Shown: positions 1 to 10,700 of the stretch, piece after piece
How the letters are laid out: each line of letters opens with the position of its first letter
Numbering within the stretch: the first letter of the stretch is position 1
Assembly (NCBI RefSeq): GCF_963675165.1
Contig: NC_087379.1
Span: 2,360,201 to 2,424,200 of the forward strand
DNA from: Halichondria panicea
Taxonomy: Eukaryota > Porifera > Demospongiae > Suberitida > Halichondriidae
Direction of reading: 5' to 3'
Length of the DNA stretch: 64,000 bases
Made by a program: the position numbers and the translations under genes
The notes under the pieces: generated by a model
What the model was told of the DNA's origin: nothing
Databases searched by the model: none
The model's input: the letters and a program-made list of their open reading frames with translations, nothing else

Positions 1-1
1 T

Positions 2-1411
2 CCTCGTCCCAAACAGAAATTGGCCGGATCCAGTCCTAATATTGATGCTCATCGTAGTCTCAAACAAAGGAATTTGTCAAGATCCAGATCTGTACAATCT
101 ATACCGCACATGAAACTAACTCCTCCTACTCCTGATGGTCCTCGTCCCGGACAAATAAGGAAGGTGTCTGGATCCAAATCTGTGCATCTTGAAGTACCTG
201 GTACTAATCGTCTTCGTCCCAAACAAAAAACATTGTCCGGATCCAGCTCTATACAATTAGAAGAATTGTCCGATTCCAGTTCTGTACTACTAGAAGAATT
301 AGACAATCTTCATCTCAGACAAAGAAATTTGTCCGCTAGATCTGTACTGTTGGAAGAAGTATCTCCTCCTAATACTGATGATTCTCATCCCAAACTAAAG
401 ACGTTGTCCGTAGAAGTAGAAGTGTATGATACTGATGATGATCCTCGTCCCAAAGAAGAGAAGCCGCCTGAATCCATACAGCTAATACAAGTAGCTCCTG
501 CTAATATTGATGATGATCCTCGTCCCAAAGAAGAAAAGTTGTCTGAATCCATACAGCTAGCTCCGGCTAATACTAATGATAATCCTTGTTCCGAAGAAGA
601 GACTCTGCCGTCTGAATCCATACAGTTAAAAGAAGTAGCTCCTGCTAATATTGATGATGATCCTCGTCCTCGTCCTAAACAAAAGAAATTGTCCAAACCC
701 CGACCAAACGTTAATACTACTCATCCCAAACAAAAGAAGTTGTCCGTACATAGAAGTGCTGATACTGATGATGATCCTCGTTCCAAAGAAGAGAAGCCAT
801 CTGAATCCATACTGCTAATACAAGTAGCTCCTGCTAATACTGAAGATGATCCTCGTCCCAAAGAAGAGAAGCTAATACAAGTAGCTCCTGCTAATACTGA
901 TGATGATCCTCGTCCCGAAGAAGAGACTCTACCGTCGGAATCCCTAAAAAAAGTAGCTCCTGCTATTACTGAAGATGATCCTCGTTCCAAAGAAGAGAAG
1001 CCATCTGAATCCATACAGCTAATACAAGTAGCTCCTGCTAATACTGAAGATGATCCTCGTCCCAAAGAAGAGAAGCCGTCTGAATCCATACTGCTAATAC
1101 AAGTAGCTCCTGCTAATACTGAAGATGATCCTCATCCCAAAGAAGAGAAGCTAATACAAGTAGCTCCTGCTAATACTGATGATGATCCTCGTCCCGAAGA
1201 AGATACTCTACCGTCGGAATCCCTAAAAGAAGTAGCTCCTGCTATTACTGAAGATGATCCTCGTTCCAAAGAAGAGAAGCCATCTGAATCCATACAGCTA
1301 AAAGAAGTAGCTCCTGCTAATACTGATGATGATCCTCGTCCTCGTCCTAAACAAAAGAAGTTGTCCAAACCCCGACCAAAAACTGATCGCCCCAAACAAA
1401 AGAAGTTGTAA
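2..1411 (+). CDS. Low-complexity repeat protein, 5' end outside window
   Basis: The reading frame is already open at base 2 and runs to a TAA at 1409-1411, about 469 codons, so the start lies upstream. The protein has no recognisable domain. Its first third repeats a unit around PKQKKLSGSSS; the rest repeats a 20-30 residue unit with the core DDDPRPKEEKPSES followed by IQLIQVAPANT. It is rich in D, E, K, P and S and almost free of aromatic residues and cysteine, so it is probably disordered. A good splice donor (GTAAGT) sits at 1408-1413, exactly at the end of the frame, so the stop may be intronic and the exon may continue elsewhere. A degenerate repeat unit continues past the stop to about 1455. 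Function unknown; it could also be an expanded low-complexity tail of a larger protein. Confidence 0.5.
   Translation, partial: PRPKQKLAGSSPNIDAHRSLKQRNLSRSRSVQSIPHMKLTPPTPDGPRPGQIRKVSGSKSVHLEVPGTNRLRPKQKTLSGSSSIQLEELSDSSSVLLEELDNLHLRQRNLSARSVLLEEVSPPNTDDSHPKLKTLSVEVEVYDTDDDPRPKEEKPPESIQLIQVAPANIDDDPRPKEEKLSESIQLAPANTNDNPCSEEETLPSESIQLKEVAPANIDDDPRPRPKQKKLSKPRPNVNTTHPKQKKLSVHRSADTDDDPRSKEEKPSESILLIQVAPANTEDDPRPKEEKLIQVAPANTDDDPRPEEETLPSESLKKVAPAITEDDPRSKEEKPSESIQLIQVAPANTEDDPRPKEEKPSESILLIQVAPANTEDDPHPKEEKLIQVAPANTDDDPRPEEDTLPSESLKEVAPAITEDDPRSKEEKPSESIQLKEVAPANTDDDPRPRPKQKKLSKPRPKTDRPKQKKL
425..1405 (+). repeat. Coding tandem repeat of about 60-90 bp
   Basis: Units beginning near gatgatcctcgtcccaaaga recur with small changes and with higher-order copies. 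For example, the block at about 765-1000 is closely repeated at about 1110-1300. The reading frame is kept throughout, which suggests expansion under coding constraint. The spacing and lack of unique spacers rule out a CRISPR array. Confidence 0.8.
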
Positions 1412-1792
1412 GTGCTGATACTGATGATGATCCTCTCCCAAACAAAAGAAGTAGTAACAACTAGTGATTAGTGATAATTATGGAATTTATAATTATGGAA
1501 ATCAAAATACATTTGTGTGCATGCCCAGTTCTAGCCTCGATCCCAGGCCGCACTTCCCGCTAGGGAAGAGGCTAGACCAGTTCCATCTCCACAGATTAGG
1601 GGGCGTTCAAAGAGGCATACATAAAACTTGTAAGCGGGGCTCAATGTAGCATATCTAATAGCTAGCTAGCCGGCCTGTACTGTACTACTACTGTAGCTAG
1701 TCGAGTGTGCATGTGATGCATATGCTGAACTCTGATGTGGAGTACTATATATATGCGTGTAGTATCTAGATGTGAAGGTATATGAATCGAAC
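1412..1792. other. Intergenic stretch with a repeat fragment
   Basis: No gene was recognised. The stretch starts with a decayed copy of the upstream coding repeat. At about 1533-1573 it holds a short foldback (ctagcctcgatcccaggccg ... gaggctag) that recurs elsewhere in the window (43160, 47939, 48090, 48180) as part of a MITE family. Confidence 0.5.
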
Positions 1793-2920
1793 ATGAAGAA
1801 ACAGCACTGTACATTGATATCAGTATTGCTCCTGTGTGTGGTGGTCCTCTTAGCTTGGAAGGTCTGGACCACAATCACCCTGGAAATAGAGATCTATACA
1901 CAGGTTGAGGCTCAGATAGCAACAATTGCTAACACTCTATCCAAATGCAAAGCATTCCAAGATCGAAACGATCACTCACAACACAATTCCGGATTGAACG
2001 GAGAGGGAATTAAGAGATGTGTTATCGGAACAATTTTAAAGGACAAACAATGTATTCCATGCCCTCGAGGGACGTTCAGTTTACCAGGATGGATAGCGTG
2101 TGATAGTCATCTCACTTGTGATCAAATTCAATACGATGTTAGTGTCACAAATCACTTGTTTGTCATCGGGCAATGGCATTACAAGTCAGCTGAGTGGAGT
2201 GGTTACCAAGTAATACATGCTTCGATGGAAACGGAACATATGTCATCAATACATTTTGATCCTAAAGTTATTGGTGACGTCCTGAAAAATTCAAGCTTTT
2301 TACACCCAATCGGTTTCTGTATTGAAAGGGGTACAATTGTGTTTGTACAACCTTCAGTATCGACAATTAAAGGTCGTGCAATTGAATTAGAGGCAATGAT
2401 GATTCGCAATTCCAAGTGTGACAGTTGGATAGTTCGATTTAAACTAGCTATTGACTTTGTAAGGACATTATCGCAGCTGCATTCAACCCCTGGTGGTCCT
2501 GTGGTCTTATGCAACAGTCTTAGCTTGGAGCAAACTCTCAGACAGTTGGCAATAACTGAATATTGGGAGCTCACTCTAGGAGCTTTCGATAATTTGCAAC
2601 AGAGGAAGAACGGTTCTCTCATAAAATGCAGCGACAAAGAAATGAAAGGAGATTTTGTAGCTCCTGAACAAAGATGGCCATATCGTGAAACAAAAGTGTT
2701 CAATATCCAGCAGCAACCAGGCTATACTGAAGCTTCTGATGTGTGGAAAATTCCCGACATTACTGAAACTCTTCTGGGCAACTCCAAAAATGCACGTAAA
2801 GTTTTAGACTACTTGTCTCTGACACACTTTTTATGCAAGAGTGAAGACGTGAGATCAATTAGTGCTGCTGAGGTGTTGCAACAGTATGTAGAAGTCTGGA
2901 AACTGTTGGTGTATTATTAG
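1793..2920 (+). CDS. POMK: POMK-like protein O-mannose kinase, possibly inactive
   Basis: Single-exon gene of 375 codons from the ATG at 1793; the upstream in-frame GTG at 1772 is not needed. Residues about 7-25 form one hydrophobic segment followed by a lumenal stem, the type II Golgi/ER layout of POMK, which phosphorylates mannose on the alpha-dystroglycan core M3 glycan. Family hallmarks are clear: a cysteine-containing CPRGTF segment, then GDFVAPEQRWPY and SDVWKIPD in the C-lobe, and a length close to the vertebrate enzyme. Vertebrate POMK has a CDSNDL catalytic segment and an NDLDALP metal-binding segment; here the aligned positions read CNSLSL and GAFDNLQ, so two key acidic residues seem lost. 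This alignment is by eye. It may be a pseudokinase or a divergent paralogue. It ends 187 bp before the next gene on the same strand. Confidence 0.8.
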   Translation: MKKQHCTLISVLLLCVVVLLAWKVWTTITLEIEIYTQVEAQIATIANTLSKCKAFQDRNDHSQHNSGLNGEGIKRCVIGTILKDKQCIPCPRGTFSLPGWIACDSHLTCDQIQYDVSVTNHLFVIGQWHYKSAEWSGYQVIHASMETEHMSSIHFDPKVIGDVLKNSSFLHPIGFCIERGTIVFVQPSVSTIKGRAIELEAMMIRNSKCDSWIVRFKLAIDFVRTLSQLHSTPGGPVVLCNSLSLEQTLRQLAITEYWELTLGAFDNLQQRKNGSLIKCSDKEMKGDFVAPEQRWPYRETKVFNIQQQPGYTEASDVWKIPDITETLLGNSKNARKVLDYLSLTHFLCKSEDVRSISAAEVLQQYVEVWKLLVYY

Positions 2921-3107
2921 CTAGAATCATTCTAAAATCAAATTTTATTCCCTGTCTAATTATTCTTGCGTTTCATCAGAACAAAATCGCTAGCTAGTGA
3001 GGGGCGGAGCCCATAATAACTGTTGTAAATGACGTCATTAGGGTACTCCCCATGAAAAAACAATGGGTGTTTTTCAGTTCGCTAGCTACATCTAGGTCTG
3101 TTTCTCC

Positions 3108-6100
3108 ATGGATCCTGATGCAGAAGAACTGACTTTCCCACAGCAAAGTCCTTTTGTGGCAACTCTAGACAACTTGGCAGCAAATGCTTTCTATGACGTA
3201 GCCATCAAGAGGGAGGCGAGCAAGTTGAACACTGGTCCACAATGGTTTGAACCTGTTCCCTGTGAAGTTCGCTACCCCTTCACTCTAATTCAAATCCCCA
3301 AGTACTCCGGCGTTTCCGTAAGAAAATATTTGAAGCTTCGTGGTAGTGCCTGTGTGATTGTGAGAATGTACCCGTCACACAAAATCATAGACATAATAAT
3401 TATTGTCAAAACTGGATTACCATTATCCAGTTTTATACTAATAGGTATCACAGAGCCATTTTTAGTGCTCTAGATTTGATTTTTATGAAGCCAAAAGCTA
3501 GGCTTAGATTAACGATAGTTACATGTGTATTATTATTATGACAATTATGTGACAATCTTCCAGGATGCTAAAGAGATCTCAGAAAAGATGAAGAACTCAG
3601 GCAACAACTATTTCAAGCGAGGAGACCATTGGGAGGCTATCTGGAAGTACGAACATGCTCTCTTCATTGCTCGGTCCTTCCCCCAGCTCAAGGAAGAGTC
3701 AGCCTTGCTACATTGCAATATTGCAGCTGCCTGTCTTAAGCTCGGAAAGGACGACAGATCTGATCTTCTGGAGGGCTCCATGTTTCCACCTAGCACTATT
3801 CTGTGGTTTGTATACACTCAACAGCACACCACTGAGGCCATCAACTTCAATCCCTCAAACAGTATCCTTTGTAAGGTGTGTGCACACGTCAGTATGAGGA
3901 GGTGGGCTCACTAATAATCCTCTGTGTATCAGAGCTCTAATGGCTTGTAAACGGGATGAGTATAAACCATTACCGTAACCTTTCCTCATCATTACCGTAA
4001 CCTTTCCTCATCATTGCCTCTGTCATACTGTATGTCGACTCTCCCACAAAGCCTTTGTTGATAAGCATCTTACTAGTATGATTTTGGCCAGCTGCCAGCA
4101 GGAAAATTGTTGGCTGAAACACTATACTCACCAAAATAACTCACATGTTTGTATAATCATATAATGTACGCCCACTGGCTGCCAATTCTCAAGCATTAAC
4201 GACATGAACCTCAGGAATCTAATATTTGCACACGAAAGTACAAGTCATTCTATTGTGCTGATGCACTTCCATTATGCTCATATTAGAATGAGAATAGATG
4301 ACAGTAGATATTATTATCCTACTCTCTATTCCCTCTTGCAGGCTCACTACAGACGAGGGGAGAGCTTCAAGATTATCCTGAACATGCCTCAGCTGCAGAG
4401 CTCCATTCGGGCAATGTGTGGCATACTGCCCAATGGCTCAGGCTCTGCCAGTGAAGATGCTTTCAGTCAAGTCGTTGCCGATTTCGTCAGGTGTATACAG
4501 ATGCAGAGCGTTCCCGATCCAAAAATCTTCAGTGAAGCCACCGTGCTTGCCGTCAAGTATAGTACGTTGTTGTGTGTCAGTGGTACTTAGAGACAAATTT
4601 GGGAAACAAAATTTATTGAGAGGTGGCCTTTGTTGAGGGGTTGTTTTGCACAATTAAGCTGTTCATTGGCCTGAGTGGCTGACCTTTACAGCATTTGACC
4701 TTTCAGAGGGGTTCACTGTATTTGCTCTTTCTGTAGTCTGCTACAATACTGTACGTTTTTGGTAGACATTTGTCACTATAAAATAAACCTTTCTCTTATT
4801 TTTACCATTTGCCATGTATTATATAATTATTGCTGTTACCAGTACTTACTCTCTATACTGGTAACAGTTTGTGGATACTTATTACACAATGTAACTACAT
4901 GTACCAGTACCTAATCCTTATACAGAGAAGTTTGATACTTTATTTGTCTTTAGTAAATATTCATCTCTTCTACAGATCACTGTAGACTCCTCCCCCTTCT
5001 CACGGAGCGCCACGTGAAGAGCGGGTTCCCCTCACAGATACTGCAGGAGATGCTTCAACGGGAGGACATACAAACCGGTGACTTGCACCAACTCCTCATA
5101 AAGCAAGAGATACGCTCCAAACAAACACCTCATTTTGATGCCTCTAAAGTGAGCGTGGCTGATCTAATGAACAGGGGACTTGGAGATACTCCGGTTTTCA
5201 AGAAACTGTACGAGTGTGGGATGAGAATAAAAGGAAGTGATTTTGTGCTGGCTAGAGAGCTGTATCAGGAGAAGACTATCACCAGAGGAGTGTACGAGTT
5301 TGTCATGAGTAAACAGAAAAATTCCCCCGAGGTTAGTTTGATTGATTGAGGCTGTGCGTGTGTGTGTGGGGGTGGGAGTGATGTGTGTGTATGTTGTTAC
5401 TGTGTGTGGGGGGGTGTTACTGTGTGGGGTGTGTGTGTGGGGGGGTGTTACTATGTGGGGTGTGTGTGGGGGGGGTGTTATTGTGTGGGATGTGTGTGTG
5501 GGGGGTGTTACTGTGTGGGGTGTGTGTGTGGGGGGTGTTACTGTGTGGGGTGTGTGTGGGGGGGGTGTTACTGTGTGGGGTGTGTGTGGGGGTGTTTGTA
5601 CATGTGTGTGCTGTTTACTGTAACTATTTTGTGGAATGGTGTGTTTGTAAACAGCTTGCTTGAGTTGACTGGTTTATTAAAGTATAGACAAGCTTTATGT
5701 GTACCCAGAGGAGGTCCGACACGAGTACCTCGATTAGGCTAAAATTAGTCACATGCAACAATGACTTTAACGTTGAATTTTGCACGTGACCAAGCCTAAT
5801 CGTGGTACTCGCGTCGTACCTCCTCTGATGTGTACCACATTAGCTACGTATACATATACATGTACATTGTACTACTATATACGTTTCTTATACAGAGAAG
5901 TTTGACAACTACCCTCCCCCCTCACACACACACAATAGGAGCAATTCTTCAAACTGAAGCAAGAAGGCAATGTCCTGTTCAGTAAAGGCTCGTATGAGCT
6001 TGCCCTGGGGCTATACTACCAAACCCTGAACCACTGTCGCACTAACGGAATGGTGGAAGAGATGGCGGTTGTGAGGGCTAACTGCGCTCAGGCGTGTCTC

Positions 6101-7696
6101 AAGCTGCATCTGTACAGTGATGCCTACTCACACGCGGACCAGTGCCTCACTCTTAACCCTTCCTCACATAAAGTCAGATTAATGTTTATTTTTACACGTA
6201 ATCTAAAAGGCTTCTCTCTATTAAAGCTTCATAAAAATTGTTACATGTATTGTACCAACGAAACTAAAGTTTTGGCTGTTCAAAGATGCTTTATTTAACG
6301 TTGGGTCCGCTGTATTTTGAGAGTACTAGAGTAATTTATTACTCCATGCAGGGTTACTTCCGTCGAGCCGAAGCCCTGAAGGCCATGTTGGAGTCTCCTA
6401 ATAAGTCCACACCACCTCCTGGGACGTATAAGAACGTTGTCAAGGACTACCTGCAGAGCCACGCCTATCAATCCAACGTAGATACATTCCTCAATGCTGT
6501 CCACGTGGCCATTGATGAAGGTGAGGGCTAAACGTCAGCAAGTTAGCAGTTGCCCAATATGTGCATAATTATTATCTAGTCTAGTTGTATTTTGTATGCC
6601 AGTTCTAGTGAGAGCTTGTTGCCCTGTACTGTATACATGTAGCACTGACATCATTTTAAAATTAAACGTTTTTCATAGCACATGCACATGTACTTGTAAC
6701 ACATGCAGTGTTTAGCTGATTTTCTTAGGCTCTACTACTAAGTGGTGTTATCCTCATGCAATGCTACATGTACACATGTATGATCACTTGTACCCCCGGG
6801 GGCCTCCAGATGTGAGTCTGGACGTGATACCCCACCTTCTCCCCTCTGAAGTGAGATCAGGTTTTGCAGACGAAGTCCTCTATTCATTACTTAGACGTGA
6901 CAACGTCTCAGACCGCCACCTCAGGTACATACTCTTTGACTGGCCGCAGAAACTACCAAGACCATTCAATACATCTAAACTTAAGATAATTGAAATCGTA
7001 AACCGTGTACGAGATGCACCATCATACGAACGCATGTTTTCCTTTGGTCTAAAAGTTACAGACGACCAAGTTGTCATGATTGTTCACTTTCTTCCCGGGG
7101 ACTGTGCGGATATACTACACGTTATCTTGAACCACATCAAAAGCAAGGGGGAACACCCTACGTTGATAACATTTCTGAACGTGGGTTGCTCACAAGCACT
7201 GGTCGATCGCAAGTATGACCTAATTGTTTGTATGATGCAACACGGCGCTAAGCCGGGTCCGAAGGATCTGAGGGCTTGTGAGGGTGTGAGAGACCACCCC
7301 CTCGTACGTAAGTACCTGGAAGAGGGTACACCCGTTGACCCCATCCTCGAGGAACAAGAATTTAGTAAGGTGTGTGCATGGTGCATGGTGTGTGGTGTGT
7401 GGTGGTGTGTGGTGTGTAGTGGTGTGTGGTGTGTGGTGTGTGGTGTGTGGTAGTAGTGGTGTGCGAATCACTGATCAAGATTGTGTACCTTCCTATGTGT
7501 ACACTGTAATATTTCATGTAATAGCTAAGCTCTAGGGCTGAGTACTAATCAGCTGATACTAGTATGTACTGTACACTCTCTCTTGCTGCCCCCACACACA
7601 CACTCTCATGCCCCCCACACAACTTTCTTTCCCCCCCACACACACACGCACTCTCCTGCCCCCCCCCACACACACACATTCTCCTGCTGCCCCTAC

Positions 7697-7753
<57 letters not shown>

Positions 7754-10700
7754 CAGTGGCTACTCTTAACCTGGACGCCCGGGGCTACTTCAAGTCTGGC
7801 AAATACCCTGAGGCCATTCTGCTGTATAAGAAAGCCGTAGAGCTATGCCAGGAGCACAAACTCACAAAGGCGGAGGTCACCACTCACCTTAATCTTTGTC
7901 TGGCCTACCTAAGATACGGGAAGCATGTCGAAGCTTACACTGAGGCTGATGCCTGCATCAAGTTGGCACCGAGATATGCAAAGGTCGGTAGTACTTATTA
8001 TTATTGATGCTACACTGAAGTACACAAGAATGAGTGGCAACTATATGAGGGGGGGGGGGCTACTCATCACATAGAGCCAAACATTGCTCACACATGCGTT
8101 ATTACCACATGTATAATACATAAGTAAGAGTTAAGTGCAGCAGAATTAGCACAAACATGCTCCTGAGAAATGCCTGAGAGTCTGCTGACCTGTAGAGCAT
8201 GTACTTACAGTTTAATTGCATTCCAAAACATGTACATGTACATGTACGACGCATGATTCTGTATCTAGCATGTTGAATAATGCTAGCTGCTCATCAAACA
8301 TCTAGTTTTAATGGACGCCCCTTCTTGCATAATACTCTCCACTACCCTCACTACTTACACCCACACTTCTCTTGTTACACCTGTAGGCATATTTTCGTCG
8401 AGCCGAGGCACTCAAGAAGTGTGTGGATGAGCGGAGGGGTCCCAATGCATCTAGAGAGCTGCTGATTGGCTACCGGAAAGTGGTAGAGGACATCTGCAGA
8501 GGCAACCTCTTGGAGCCCAACCCTAAGGCATTCGCTGAAGCTGTCATCGTGGCTCTGGAATACAGTGGGTCTTAATAATTGTCTGTATAGAGACAATCTC
8601 CATTTACACATAGTGTCAATGTGCCGGCACCTTAGAGGGCAACGTTGTGTAGAAAGATTAACGAGAGAGATGCTCAGACACATGCATACTGTCTTGTGTA
8701 CTAGCTGTACATGTATTGAATTGTACGGAAAGATCATAGATTGATGTACATGTATTGATAGTGTTTTGATTTGCTAGGAAATATCTGTACATAATAACTA
8801 TGCTAATATTATATAACTTGTACGCTTAATCATCCATGATGTGATTGACTACCCTCTCTTCCTTCCACAGAGGAGCAGGACAAACTACCCACGCTGCAAA
8901 CATATCCCAAGTCTTTCTTGACCAGCGTTCTCAACGAGGTAGTCGCGCGATCAGACTGTGACCACAGACACTTACACTCTCTTGTTTGCAAGCTCTGGAG
9001 TCTGAAGGACTTCAGTGCAGCGGAGTTGTCCCTCAAAAGAGTCCTGTCAACTCTTGGAGTCACCCAGTTGTCCACCATTCAACGGCTCTTTGAACTAGGT
9101 ATACAGTACGACTTGGGTTGTAGTATTACAATGCATTCAGGGGCGTAGCCAGACTATTGAGACAGGGGTTTCCTTAGAAAAATCAGCGGCGCAGTAGCCC
9201 CGCGAAATTTTTGACCACGCCCACTTCCGGTGCCACACCCTCTTGATTGGGGCACACCTACTGCTCATTGACTTTTTTTACATGTTTGTGAGAAGCTAGC
9301 TAGCTAGCTAGCTATAGACATACTAAAAGGCAGGTGTTAATTAATTGTGTATTGCTAGTCTAGCTGAGCACAATTAAATGTTATTTACCTGAGAGGTTTC
9401 ATGTGGCTGAGATTGTTCTAAACTTATACTTCCTGAATTAAGTTGTGCTTAGAGCTGAGTCTGAGAATACTGGGATTGATACTAGAACTTAAGTCCTGGT
9501 CTTCTTTATTTGAGGTAGCTAGCTAGCTGAGACTAGCTGAGACAAAGCCAAAGTGAAACGCTTCATGGTGCCATCTCTAGCTCTGATGATTGATTTGCAG
9601 CCACGTGCATGAAAAGATGGGCAGGGCTGCTTGATTTCAATTATAGGAGAGCCCTGCCCAATTTTCTCAGCAGCTCCTGGGGGGGTTTCTGGGCAACCAG
9701 GAAACAATGGTAGCTACGCCCCTGGCATTACAGCTGTAATGGACATAAAATTGTGGTCCTTCATCTCTCTTGACTTTGTAGAAATAATCTCTTAATTGCT
9801 ACATGCATTACTCGTGCTGCTGTGTACTCTAAATCTATTGACATACCCCATGTACTACATAATTACATAATTATCAGTATGTGTGTCAGTTGTATGCAGG
9901 TGCACTTTCATCTCCATCGTTGCATTTAGGTATGAAGGTCAAAGAAATCGACGCTTCCGTTGCCATTGATCACCTGAAACATGACAACCCCAACCAGCTG
10001 CAAGCCTTCAAGCTTATCGCCTCAAAGTGCCCAAAAGAACATTTAGATAAACTCTGCACTAAAGCATTCCTCAGCAAAAAGACCCCGTTTGTGTTCTCGT
10101 TCATTGAATGTGGATCTTATGTACCTGGTAAGGGGATAGAACTATTGGAACTTACACTGAAAACTAAGGAATACATTACTGGAATGGAAGTTGTTCAAGC
10201 CATGAATGCTGAGCAAGTAGCAGCCATTGACCTTGGGGAAATTATCGACACGAATTTAGTTCATGCCCCAAAATTGTTGAAGTTGCTAGTGGAACGTGGT
10301 GCTAATCCTAACGGTCTTGACAGAAAGTCACCTGTCGTCATGGTGCTTTCAATGGAGTACATGCACATTGACAAGAGGTGTGAGCTGGTGTGCATTCTGT
10401 TATTGAAAGGGGCAGACTGTAGTCACCTCTGTCGGATGAGGAAGGGGACCACAACGCCGCTACATGTTGCCACGGAGATTGCATTCCAAGCAGGTAAGAG
10501 CATTTGTTTGTTAGCTTTAAGTGCATCTATCTCTCAAATACTCAACTTTTGCACAGTAACATTGAAGAATTTTTTATCCACGTAAAAGGCGTAATTGATC
10601 CTCTTCTCTTTATTTTATCCCTCCAGATGGCAATACCACCCTCATCTCAGCTGTGCTCCAATCCCCGAACTTTAACCCCAAAAAGCTCACCAATGACAAG

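Noticed and set aside
49-1395. Minus-strand frames opposite the repeat protein
   Set aside because: Shadow frames created by the repeated codon pattern of the plus-strand gene.
425-1405. CRISPR-like array
   Set aside because: Repeats are contiguous, in frame and without unique spacers; the genome is plainly eukaryotic.
5342-5742. Long open frames in the G/T-rich block
   Set aside because: They are open in all phases because the tandem unit lacks stops; they lie in an intron between good TRANK1-like exons.
7545-7840. Open frames of CVCV/HTHT repeats around the CA array
   Set aside because: Pure microsatellite translation on both strands; only 7753-7983 is exon.
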